Positions 1 through 7,755 of a stretch of DNA of 64,000 bases are shown here, piece by piece. The notes beneath the pieces were generated by a model, which saw only the letters and a list, made by a program, of their open reading frames with translations, did not search any database and was not told the DNA's origin. Position 1 is the stretch's first letter. Each line of letters starts with the position of its first letter. The DNA lies in assembly GCF_000175215.2 (NCBI RefSeq), contig NC_014816.1:741001-805000 (forward strand). Reading direction: 5' to 3'. Position numbers and translations under genes: made by a program. The DNA comes from Asticcacaulis excentricus CB 48. Its GTDB lineage: Bacteria; Pseudomonadota; Alphaproteobacteria; Caulobacterales; Caulobacteraceae.

Positions 1-1620
1 ATTTATCAGAGCCAGGAGGTCGTTGCCTGAAGACTGGATGGTGCGGGCGAATTTCACCTGCTCCTCAGTGAGGTTGCCGTCGCGGTTGTCGGCCAGCAGC
101 TTGGCCAGAATTAGCGACGAATTGAGCGGCGTGCGCAGTTCATGGCTCATATTGGCCAGAAAATCCGACTTGTAACGGCTGGCCTGCTCCAGCTCCTGTG
201 CTTTGAGCGCGATGTCGGCGGCGCTTCGGTTCAGGTCGTCCTTCTGTTGCTCCAATATGCGCGCCTGTTCGGACAGCTGCACATTGGTCTGCTCCAGCTC
301 AGCCTGCTGCTGCTCCAGACGCAGATGCGATTCCTTGAGTGCGCGGCTCTGTTCCTCAAGCTCTTCGTTATTGACCCTTAGCTCCTCGGCCTGGGTCTGA
401 AGCTCCTCGGATTGCCGCTGGGTTTCTTCCAGCAGGTTCTGTTGCGTGGCCCGGTAATTGGCCGAACGCACAGCGACGCTGATGATGTCGGAAGACCGCT
501 CAAGCAAGGTCAGCGTCGCCGGATCAATCTTGGCCATAAAGCCCACTTCAACCACAGCATCCACCTGAGTATCGGTGGCGGCAGGGGCCACGACCACGTG
601 GCGCGGCTGCCATTGTCCCAATGAAGTCCCGACACTCAGCAGCGCATCGGGTAGGTCAGACAGGACGGCAATCTTGCCTTCGGCCGCCACCTGACCCACC
701 ACGCCTTCATGGAGTTTGAGTGTCAGGGGCAGCGCCGTCTCGGCGGGCACACCGTGGGTGGCGGCCTGTTTTAATATACCGCCGTCGCGCGCATAGAAGG
801 CTGCACTTTGGGCGCCCAGATAGTCGCACAGGAAGGACAGGGCGCGCTTGCCCACCTCATCGAGCGCCGGATCGCCCGATAAGGCGGCGCCCAGCCCCAC
901 CTCGCCATTGGACAGCCAGTTTTGCAGGGCTTGCCTTTCGGTTGATCGTCGCACGATCAGCGCAATGGTCAGGGTCAGAATAACGCCCAGAATGGCAGTC
1001 GCCGTGGTGGACAGGATGGCCGTATTGAAGGCTTCGGCGCGCTGGCGGATACCCGCCTGACGCCGCGCGTTTTCCGCGGCTTCGATCTCTTTGATCTCGC
1101 GGCGGATTATATCCATATGGTTTTTGCCGAGGTGTCGGCCGACCTCGGCCGCGGCAGCTTCCATCCCCTGTGTGCGGCGGATGTCCATGGTACGTTGCAG
1201 TTCCGCCATCTTGAGATTGATGCGTTCTTCAATGGCATCGACTTGTGGCTTCAGTTCCGGTGATTGGGCCAGAAGTGCCGGTAATACACGCTGACGTTCC
1301 TTGAGAACAAAGGTGGCGTTCTCATAGGGCACCAGATAGGCCTCGTCCCCGGTGATGATATAACCGCGTTGCCCCGTTTCAGCATCGGTCAGAGTGGCGA
1401 TCAGCTCACTCAGGCCCAGTATGGTCTTGTGCGTCTCGGTCACCTCTTCGCTGTTTTTCCGCAGCGTGCTGATATTGGTATAAGAGATGAAGCCGCTGAT
1501 TAGGAAAAAGGCAGCGACGAAGATCAGAGACAGCAGCGCGCCCAGACTGCTGCCGGCGGCATGGCTTTTTCCCGGAAACAAAAAGGCCTTCAAAGCGTTA
1601 AGCGGAGCAGTCGTTGTCAT
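1..1620 (-). CDS. CHASE3/GAF sensor histidine kinase, C-terminus cut by window edge
   Basis: Membrane sensor kinase whose catalytic end lies beyond position 1. I translated it from the ATG complement at 1618-1620. A first membrane helix (about residues 24-46) is followed by a periplasmic CHASE3-like helical domain (about 50-180, with the motif LTDAETGQRGYIITG) and a second helix (about 190-215). A GAF-like domain then runs to about residue 370, followed by a long Glu/Gln-rich coiled coil and the start of a HisKA domain with the phospho-acceptor motif MSHELRTPL. No HAMP domain is obvious. The single-domain response regulator lies immediately upstream with a 29-nt gap, so the two are probably co-transcribed. 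Kinases of this layout often continue into an ATPase domain and receiver domains; that part is not visible here. Confidence 0.9.
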   Translation of the reverse strand, partial: MTTTAPLNALKAFLFPGKSHAAGSSLGALLSLIFVAAFFLISGFISYTNISTLRKNSEEVTETHKTILGLSELIATLTDAETGQRGYIITGDEAYLVPYENATFVLKERQRVLPALLAQSPELKPQVDAIEERINLKMAELQRTMDIRRTQGMEAAAAEVGRHLGKNHMDIIRREIKEIEAAENARRQAGIRQRAEAFNTAILSTTATAILGVILTLTIALIVRRSTERQALQNWLSNGEVGLGAALSGDPALDEVGKRALSFLCDYLGAQSAAFYARDGGILKQAATHGVPAETALPLTLKLHEGVVGQVAAEGKIAVLSDLPDALLSVGTSLGQWQPRHVVVAPAATDTQVDAVVEVGFMAKIDPATLTLLERSSDIISVAVRSANYRATQQNLLEETQRQSEELQTQAEELRVNNEELEEQSRALKESHLRLEQQQAELEQTNVQLSEQARILEQQKDDLNRSAADIALKAQELEQASRYKSDFLANMSHELRTPLNSSLILAKLLADNRDGNLTEEQVKFARTIQSSGNDLLALIN

Positions 1621-1649
1621 TCAGGCGGCCTTGGGGTAATCGTGGACAA

Positions 1650-2021
1650 TCAGACGCGCATGTCCGCCGCAATGGCGTTCAGCACGGATTCGAGGGTCTG
1701 AAGGTCGACCGGCTTGGTCAAGTGGTGGACAAAGCCGGCTTCTGCTGACTGTTCGCGGTGCTCACGCTCGTCCCAGCCGGTCTGCGCCACGAAGACGGCA
1801 TTGGCGTGGGCGGGCTTTTGGCGCATTTGGCGGCACAGATCATAGCCGCTCATGCCCGGCAGGCCGATATCCATCATCACTACGTCGGGGTCATAGGCTT
1901 CACCCTCGGTCAGCGCCGCCTGCGGCGTCAAGCTGATGCGATAGTCATAGCCCAGCATCTCGATGATCCAGCCCGTGGTCTGGGCCAGAGCTTCGTTATC
2001 CTCGACGATCAAAATCTTCAT
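1650..2021 (-). CDS. Single-domain response regulator (CheY-like receiver)
   Basis: 123-residue stand-alone receiver domain with no output domain. The acidic start MKILIVEDNE supplies the metal-binding acids. The phospho-acceptor Asp lies in VVMMDIGLPGMSG (about residue 51), and the conserved Lys lies in LTKPVDL near residue 104. The usual Thr/Ser switch residue falls in FVAQTGWDE. It precedes the sensor kinase gene by 29 nt on the same strand, so it is most likely a phosphotransfer partner of that kinase. What it acts on cannot be told from the sequence. Confidence 0.9.
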   Translation of the reverse strand: MKILIVEDNEALAQTTGWIIEMLGYDYRISLTPQAALTEGEAYDPDVVMMDIGLPGMSGYDLCRQMRQKPAHANAVFVAQTGWDEREHREQSAEAGFVHHLTKPVDLQTLESVLNAIAADMRV

Positions 2022-2419
2022 ATGTGTCTCTGAGGCTTACGGGGAGCATCGTCTGAGGTCCGCCCGAACGCCGGGCGGCCTGTGCCAAAGTGTGCAGGGT
2101 ACGCTGAAAACGACCGACGCTGACTGCGTCGTCCGGGAAAAACAATAGGGCCTTTTTTATGGCAAAGCAACCGAAAGGCGTTGTTTTTTGAAATATAGAA
2201 ATTATTCCAGTGGGAAAAAACACTTTAGATTTGAACTTATGGATTATTTATATTCCAAATATAGATTATTATTAGAATAAACATAAAAAATATCGAAACA
2301 TCATTATTGTTTCGTGGCGAAAAGGGGTCGAGAATATCAACTAATAGAAAATATTTATATTATTTCGGGCGTTTTCTGACATTTTATATTTCAATTTTTT
2401 AGAAACCCTTTTTACGCGC
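2022..2419. other. AT-rich intergenic spacer
   Basis: About 400 bases without a convincing gene. From about 2200 to 2410 the sequence is strikingly AT-rich, with runs such as attatttatattccaaata, inside an otherwise GC-rich genome. It lies between the start of the response-regulator gene and the end of the 58-residue gene, so it probably holds the regulator promoter. The composition could also reflect bent DNA, a nucleoid-protein site or a scar of transferred DNA. I see no clear terminator. Confidence 0.5.
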
Positions 2420-2596
2420 TTAATATGTGCTGGGCGGATCGGACGCCGGAAAGGTGTCTTCGACCATGGTATCCACCTGATCTTCGCCCAGATTATCGCG
2501 CACGGCGCGGTCTTCACGCTGACAGTGTTTCAATGAGCGTGTCGGGTGCAGGAAACCGTCACAGAAAGCCCTGACGATGCGAATGGTTTGGATCAT
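2420..2596 (-). CDS. Small conserved protein ending in TFPASDPPS-type motif (58 aa)
   Basis: A 58-codon gene. The start codon (complement of 2594-2596) has a near-perfect Shine-Dalgarno GGAGGT six bases upstream, and the reading frame ends at TAA (2420-2422). The N-terminal 30 residues are basic with two Cys. The C-terminal half is acidic and ends VDTMVEDTFPASDPPSTY. I recognise the FPASDPP ending from short alphaproteobacterial proteins of unknown function. The ribosome-binding site plus that ending make this a real gene and not chance. No function can be assigned. Confidence 0.75.
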   Translation of the reverse strand: MIQTIRIVRAFCDGFLHPTRSLKHCQREDRAVRDNLGEDQVDTMVEDTFPASDPPSTY

Positions 2597-2768
2597 GGGT
2601 TACCTCCATTGAAGCCCGACCCTAACCGCGCAAAGGTAAGGAGGAGAGAGGCAAGGGTGGGCGTCACACAAAGAGGCTGTAAGGGTGATCCTTGATATTG
2701 GGGCGCGTTTGCCATAGATGCAGGCCTTTATGCCAAGGGTCATTGAAAATGAGTCTTGGTATGCCATT

Positions 2769-2809
2769 CGAGAATGTCTCATGTCGCTGATACATATGAG
2801 ACATTCTCG
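2769..2809. promoter_or_regulatory. Perfect 14-bp inverted repeat upstream of argS
   Basis: Arms CGAGAATGTCTCAT (2769-2782) and ATGAGACATTCTCG (2796-2809) are exact reverse complements, separated by 13 bases. The repeat ends 67 bases before the chosen argS start. There is no T-run after it, so it is not a canonical terminator. It could be an operator for a dimeric regulator, or a hairpin in the argS leader RNA that controls translation. Confidence 0.6.
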
Positions 2810-2876
2810 TATCTTCAACGCCCGGATGCGGTCAGCATCTTCGGACGTTCGCAGTATCAAGTACAAGGGATACCCC

Positions 2877-4916
2877 ATGAACGCGCTTGCTGAGGTCAAT
2901 TCGTCACGCCTGTCGGAGGTCAACGCCTTTGTCGCGCGTTACCGTCGTGAGCGCGCGGCCGCGGCTTCGGTGGCTTTTGACACCTATCCCCTGCCGCAAC
3001 TGGAAAAGCGTATTTCTGACGCCCTGTCAGCGAAGGTGGGGTATGAACTCGATATCAAGTTCGACCTTATCGATCGCGCCAAGATGGGCGGCGATATTGC
3101 TCTGCGTTTTCCGCAACTTCTGAAAGACGGCGGGCCGAAGGGCTTTATGGCCAACCACCTGCCGTGGATTGTAGATATCCTCAACGGATCGTGTTTTGCC
3201 GACGCCATTGCGAAGCTCGAAACCAAGGGTATGTATATCAACCTGACCCTGTCCGATGGCTGGATGCTCAACGGGGCGCAGGCGGTGACCGAGATCGGCG
3301 CGCGTTTCGGCGATTCCGACGCGCTTATGGGGCGCTCGGCGGTGGTCGATTACTCCTCACCCAATGTCGCCAAGACGCTCCACGCTGGGCATATCCGTTC
3401 GACCATCGTCGGGCATGTGTTGTCGAACCTGTGGGAGCGGTCTGGAGCCGATACATTCCGCGTCAACCACATTAATGATTTTGGTGGCTTCGGCTTCATG
3501 CTGGAAGGCTATCGTCGGTTTGGCACTCTCTTCCCGGCGGATTTCGTCGATAATGATAAGCTGCTGGAAATCTACAAGATCCGTCGCTCGGTCGAACGTA
3601 TCCTCGAAAGCGGTAAGGCGTCCGATGAATGGGACGCTGAAGACGCCGCCATCGCCGCAAGATATTTCCACAGTGCGACAAGTCTAGAACTGTTGAAATC
3701 GTCTTTTGCTGAGTATGTGGCGGCGTCGGATGCCCGATTCCGCGCGCTGGAGCAGGGCGATGCCGAAGAGGTGGCCCTGTGGATCGACATGGTCAAATGG
3801 AGTCTTCAGTCGTTCGAAGGCTTTTATGACGCGCTGAACATCCATTTCGACCTCGTTCTCGGCGAGAGCTTTTACTATCAGGCGGGCGACGCTGTGGTCC
3901 AAGCGGCGCTGGCCTCTGGCAAGGCTGTGGTGTTCACTGTGGCCGATGCCGAAGCCGCCATCGCCATCGAAGAGGCGCGTTTTGCCTCCGGTGAGATTGG
4001 CGAAATCGAACGCGACACTCTGATCAGGTCGATCCGCAAGGACATTGGCGCGGCGGTCGTCCTGCTCGATAGTAACGAGCGCTTTGTGGTGCGCCGTGCG
4101 GACGGACAGAGTATTTATTCGACGCGCGATATGGGCGCGATCCAACTGCGCTCGCAGATGTTCGACCCGACCGATGTCTTTTACGTCGTGGGTCAGGAGC
4201 AGCAGGTGCACTTCAACCGCCTGTTTCGCTCGGCCTATGCGACAGGGATTGCCGATGCCGCGAAGACCGCGTTTCAGCACGTCTATTTCGGCTTCTACGT
4301 TGATGCTAAAACGGGCAAGAAGCTGTCGTCGCGTCAGTCGGTGTCGAACGTCATCGGCCTGTTGTCGGCGGCGCAGGTCTATTTCCGCAACCGCCTGTCC
4401 GACCGGGTGGATTCTGATGAGGCCGAACTGAGCCGCGCGGCGCAGGAACTGGCCATCGGTTCTATCGTGTTTAATGACCTAAAGCAGGACCTGAAAGGCG
4501 CGGTGGAAATCGACGCCTCGGACATGGATGCCACCATCGCCGGGTTCGAGCGCTCAGGCGGGGCCTATGTCGTTTATGCGGCGTGTCGGGCACGCAGTAT
4601 TTTGCGCAAAAACGACGGCGGCACGGCGAATATAGACGGGGTGAGCTATGAGATCGATGCACAAGAAGCCGACCTGCTTCTGAAGGTGCAGCAGATCCCG
4701 CAAAAGGTGGTGGCGGCGGCCAAAGCCGCCAATCCATCGGTGCTGGTGCGTCATCTGATGGACGTCGCGGCGATCTATAATTCCTACTACACCCGCGTGC
4801 CGGTGATCAGCGATGGGGTGGCCAACCCGGCGCGCCTGATGATCACGCAAGCTGTGCAGGTCGCCCTGACCCGCGCCCTTTCGATCTGCCATATCGAGTG
4901 TCCTGAGGCGATCTGA
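2877..4916 (+). CDS. argS: Arginyl-tRNA synthetase, long divergent form
   Basis: Class I aminoacyl-tRNA synthetase charging tRNA-Arg. From the start at 2877 it is 679 residues, about 100 longer than typical bacterial ArgS (about 560-600). The HIGH signature is HAGH (residues 169-172) in the context SSPNVAKTLHAGHIRS. The following stretch VNHINDFGGFGFMLEGY is ArgS-like, and the KMSKS loop is degenerate (GKKLSSR, about 480-486). An extra segment rich in Ala and Glu lies between HAGH and the loop. I chose 2877 because upstream codons run through the inverted repeat and look non-coding, and AAGGGA precedes it. It is monocistronic and followed by a terminator. It may be a second or horizontally acquired copy instead of the sole ArgS. 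Confidence 0.88.
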   Translation: MNALAEVNSSRLSEVNAFVARYRRERAAAASVAFDTYPLPQLEKRISDALSAKVGYELDIKFDLIDRAKMGGDIALRFPQLLKDGGPKGFMANHLPWIVDILNGSCFADAIAKLETKGMYINLTLSDGWMLNGAQAVTEIGARFGDSDALMGRSAVVDYSSPNVAKTLHAGHIRSTIVGHVLSNLWERSGADTFRVNHINDFGGFGFMLEGYRRFGTLFPADFVDNDKLLEIYKIRRSVERILESGKASDEWDAEDAAIAARYFHSATSLELLKSSFAEYVAASDARFRALEQGDAEEVALWIDMVKWSLQSFEGFYDALNIHFDLVLGESFYYQAGDAVVQAALASGKAVVFTVADAEAAIAIEEARFASGEIGEIERDTLIRSIRKDIGAAVVLLDSNERFVVRRADGQSIYSTRDMGAIQLRSQMFDPTDVFYVVGQEQQVHFNRLFRSAYATGIADAAKTAFQHVYFGFYVDAKTGKKLSSRQSVSNVIGLLSAAQVYFRNRLSDRVDSDEAELSRAAQELAIGSIVFNDLKQDLKGAVEIDASDMDATIAGFERSGGAYVVYAACRARSILRKNDGGTANIDGVSYEIDAQEADLLLKVQQIPQKVVAAAKAANPSVLVRHLMDVAAIYNSYYTRVPVISDGVANPARLMITQAVQVALTRALSICHIECPEAI

Positions 4917-4917
4917 T

Positions 4918-4951
4918 AAAAAAGCCGCCGAAGGAGACCTCGGCGGCTTTT
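4918..4951. terminator. Bidirectional rho-independent terminator
   Basis: AAAAGCCGCCGA and TCGGCGGCTTTT form a stem around a short loop, with A-run and T-run on opposite sides. It sits between the convergent argS and ahpF genes and can serve both. Confidence 0.85.
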
Positions 4952-4969
4952 CTTGAGAACCCGTCTGAC

Positions 4970-6559
4970 TCAGGCGGCAATGACGTCCGCTGGGGCCGTG
5001 CTTCGGATTAGGTGATCAAAGGCTGACAGGGAGGCCTTGGAGCCTTCGCCCATAGCGATGATGATCTGTTTGTACGGCACGGTGGTGCAGTCGCCCGCTG
5101 CGAAAACGCCCGGCAGTGAGGTCTCCCCCTTGGCATTCACCTCGACCTCGCCGTGCTTCGACAGGGCAAGTGTGCCTTTCAGCCATTCGGTGTTGGGCAC
5201 CAGACCAATCTGCACAAAGATGCCTTCCAGTTCGATGTCGTGCGCTACGTCGTGCAGGCGGTCCTTATACCTCAGACCCGTTACCTTGCTGCCGTCGCCC
5301 GTGACCTCGGTCGTCTGGGCATTGGTCAGCACCTTGACGTTCGGCAGGCTATAGAGCTTGCGTTGCAGGACCGCGTCGGCGCGCAGTTCGGCCGCGAACT
5401 CCAGCAGGGTTACTTCGGCGACGATGCCGGCCAGATCAATGGCCGCCTCGACGCCTGAATTGCCGCCACCTATGACGGCCACGCGCTTGCCCTTGAACAA
5501 CGGGCCGTCGCAATGTGGGCAGTACGCCACGCCCTTGTTTTTGTACTCGGTTTCACCGGGCACGTTCATATTGCGCCAGCGGGCACCGGTCGAAAGGATG
5601 ACGGTGCGCGACTTTACCGAAGCGCCGCTTTGCAGCTTCACCTCGATCAGGCCGCCGGGCGTGGCCGCCGGTATCAGTTGTGTCGCAGTCTGGAGATTCA
5701 TGATATCGACCTCATAGTCCTTGACATGCTGCTCCAGCGCGGTGGCGAGCTTCGGGCCTTCGGTGTGGGGCACAGAGATGAAGTTCTCGATATCCATGGT
5801 GTCGAGCACCTGACCGCCAAAGCGCTCGGCCACGACACCGGTGCGGATGCCTTTGCGCGCGGCGTAGATGGCGGCCGAGGCGCCGGCGGGGCCGCCGCCG
5901 ACGACCAGGACGTCGAATTCCGACTTGGCGCTGATCTTTTCGGCTTCACGCGATTGCGCCCCGGTGTCGAGCTTAGCCAGAATTTGCTCCAGCCCCATTC
6001 GGCCCTGACCAAAGGGCTGACCGTTCAGCAGAATGGTCGGCACAGCCATGACCTGACGCTTTTCGACCTCGTCCTTAAAGAGTGCGCCGTCGATGGCGAC
6101 GTGCTTTATCTTCGGGTTCAGGACGCTCATCAGGCTCAGCGCCTGCACCACGTCGGGGCAGTTCTGGCACGATAACGAGAAATAGGTTTCAAAGTGCAGT
6201 TCGCCTTCGATATCGAGCGCCTTGACCTGCTCAATTACCTCGGCTTCGACTTTGGGCGGGTGGCCGCCGACCCACAGGAGCGCCAGCACGAGAGAGGTGA
6301 ACTCATGGCCCATGGGCAGGCCGGCAAAGGTCACGGCGACCTCAGGGCTGCCGCTGCGAACGATATCGAAGGAAGGCACGCGTTCGCCTCCGGACGAGAC
6401 GGTCAGGGTTACCTTGGTTGAGGCGGCCACTATGTCTTCAAGCAGATCGACCAACTCGCGAGACTTTGGCTGATCATCGGTGTGGGCCACCAGTTCGATC
6501 GGTGTGCGCAGGTTTTCGAGATAGGCCTTCAGTTGGGCCTTCATGCCGTCGTCAAGCAT
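4970..6559 (-). CDS. ahpF: Alkyl hydroperoxide reductase subunit F (NADH:peroxiredoxin reductase)
   Basis: 529-residue flavoprotein that passes electrons from NADH through FAD and two disulfides to AhpC. The N-terminal thioredoxin-like double domain carries SCQNCP (Cys131/Cys134). The FAD-binding motif GGGPAGASAAIYAAR starts at about 221, the redox-active CPHC is at 347-350, and a second nucleotide-binding GGGNSGVEAA follows. The C-terminal GVFAAGDCTTVPYKQI is typical. Length matches the family (about 520). It follows ahpC on the same strand after a 188-nt gap that contains a strong hairpin, so expression may be lower than ahpC. Confidence 0.96.
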   Translation of the reverse strand: MLDDGMKAQLKAYLENLRTPIELVAHTDDQPKSRELVDLLEDIVAASTKVTLTVSSGGERVPSFDIVRSGSPEVAVTFAGLPMGHEFTSLVLALLWVGGHPPKVEAEVIEQVKALDIEGELHFETYFSLSCQNCPDVVQALSLMSVLNPKIKHVAIDGALFKDEVEKRQVMAVPTILLNGQPFGQGRMGLEQILAKLDTGAQSREAEKISAKSEFDVLVVGGGPAGASAAIYAARKGIRTGVVAERFGGQVLDTMDIENFISVPHTEGPKLATALEQHVKDYEVDIMNLQTATQLIPAATPGGLIEVKLQSGASVKSRTVILSTGARWRNMNVPGETEYKNKGVAYCPHCDGPLFKGKRVAVIGGGNSGVEAAIDLAGIVAEVTLLEFAAELRADAVLQRKLYSLPNVKVLTNAQTTEVTGDGSKVTGLRYKDRLHDVAHDIELEGIFVQIGLVPNTEWLKGTLALSKHGEVEVNAKGETSLPGVFAAGDCTTVPYKQIIIAMGEGSKASLSAFDHLIRSTAPADVIAA

Positions 6560-6714
6560 GGCGTACTCCGTATATTGTCGTGAAAATCATTGTCTATATG
6601 CGGGCTCCGCAGAGCCTGGATATGGAGAATAATGCTGGCAAAGCCAGCTCACTTGGAATGCGAAAAGTCTCGAACGGTGGCCCTTGAGAGACTTTCCTTC
6701 AAACTGTAGGGGAA

Positions 6715-6740
6715 ATGAGGGGAGGCGGGCCTCCCCTCAT
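6715..6740 (-). terminator. Hairpin between ahpC and ahpF
   Basis: ATGAGGGGAGGC and GCCTCCCCTCAT are perfect 12-bp arms with a two-base loop, seven bases past the ahpC stop codon. Only short T stretches follow in the direction of transcription, so it is likely a partial terminator or an mRNA-stabilising end that sets the ahpC to ahpF ratio. Confidence 0.6.
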
Positions 6741-6747
6741 GACCAGA

Positions 6748-7311
6748 CTAGATCTTCCCAACAAGGTCCAGCGACGGAGCCAGGGTCTTTTCACCCTCTT
6801 CCCACTTGGCCGGGCACACTTCGCCGGGGTGCGAAGCGACGTACTGAGCGGCCTTCACCTTGCGGAACAGCTCGGTGGCGTTGCGGCCCACGCCTTCCGA
6901 GGTGATTTCCATGAACTGGATGATGCCTTCGGGATCGACGAGGAAGGTGGCGCGGTCGGCCAAGCCGACGCCCGGACGCATCACGTCGAAATTGTTAGTG
7001 ATGGTGCCCGACTGGTCACCGACCATGTAGTAGTTGATCTTGCCGATGGCGGGCGAGGTGTCATGCCAGGCCTTGTGCGAGAAGTGCGTGTCGGTCGATA
7101 CCGAATAGACTTCGACGTTCAGCTTTTGCAGGTCCGGATAAATGCCGGCCAGGTCCTCCAGCTCGGTCGGGCAGACAAAGGTAAAGTCGGCCGGGTAGAA
7201 GAAGAAGATCGACCACTTGCCCTTGGTGTCGGCATCCGAAATATCGACGAACTTGCCTTCCTTGTACGCGGTGGCTTTGAAGGGCTTGATCGGGGTATTG
7301 ATGAGGGCCAT
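6748..7311 (-). CDS. ahpC: Peroxiredoxin, alkyl hydroperoxide reductase subunit C
   Basis: Typical 2-Cys peroxiredoxin of 187 residues, reducing H2O2 and organic peroxides in the cytoplasm. The peroxidatic Cys47 lies in ADFTFVCPTE and the resolving Cys in HPGEVCPAKW near the C-terminus. I placed the start at 7311 (MALINTPIKPF) because AAAGGA sits seven bases upstream and the length then equals the family norm; the frame stays open 60 bases further upstream. It is first of the ahpC-ahpF pair. I saw no convincing OxyR site by eye. Confidence 0.96.
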   Translation of the reverse strand: MALINTPIKPFKATAYKEGKFVDISDADTKGKWSIFFFYPADFTFVCPTELEDLAGIYPDLQKLNVEVYSVSTDTHFSHKAWHDTSPAIGKINYYMVGDQSGTITNNFDVMRPGVGLADRATFLVDPEGIIQFMEITSEGVGRNATELFRKVKAAQYVASHPGEVCPAKWEEGEKTLAPSLDLVGKI

Positions 7312-7755
7312 TGGGGAAATCCTTTCATGAAATGGACGATGCTGTATTCCCCATTTTGGTTCAGAAAACAAATCTATAATTTTTATACTTTGGATAAATT
7401 TAACTTATTGGCGGCTATGATCCCGGTGTCACGCCCGACATCCATGTGGCCCTTTTGTCGCAATAAGGCCATTAGCTTGTCATCACTGTAAAAATCTGTA
7501 AAAGATCGGTAGCGTGGACAGCGCTGTCATGTTAGCGCTATCCAACAATAAGCGACTCAAGTCGCAAACAGGGAAGAACGTGTAGGGCTTCAAACCTTGC
7601 CGATAACTGAGCCCGTACTCCTGCCCTCGGCGGAGTCGTGCCGCTATGTGTCCTTAGTACCGTGTTTCGTCCGGATGAGGGAAGCCCGACGGCGAATTCG
7701 CGCACTCAAAGAGCGTTTTTATTAGTAAAAAAGATCCAACTTCTGGGAGGAAATC
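7312..7755. other. Divergent regulatory region between ahpC and the TonB receptor
   Basis: About 440 bases without a gene. The ahpC side (7360-7420) is AT-rich and probably contains its promoter. The middle holds two LacI-type palindromes (listed separately). About 200 bases of untranslated leader-like sequence then precede the receptor gene, whose start has a strong GGAGG. Confidence 0.6.
7517..7540 (+). promoter_or_regulatory. Tandem LacI-family-type operator palindromes
   Basis: GACAGCGCTGTC (7517-7528) is a perfect 12-bp palindrome. The next site, with core TAGCGCTA (7533-7540), is centred 14 bp downstream. Palindromes with a central GCGC are characteristic of LacI-family carbohydrate regulators, including those that control TonB receptors in Caulobacterales and Xanthomonads. 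Their position upstream of the receptor gene suggests repression that is relieved by a sugar. No regulator gene is in the window. Confidence 0.6.

Noticed and set aside
2718..2876. N-terminal extension of ArgS through the inverted repeat
   Set aside because: The extra 53 residues run across the palindrome, lack family similarity, and a ribosome-binding site precedes 2877.
2600..2923. 107-codon frame on the minus strand
   Set aside because: Mostly antisense to the argS leader and start; the palindrome makes both strands encode similar-looking peptides, and no motif is recognisable.
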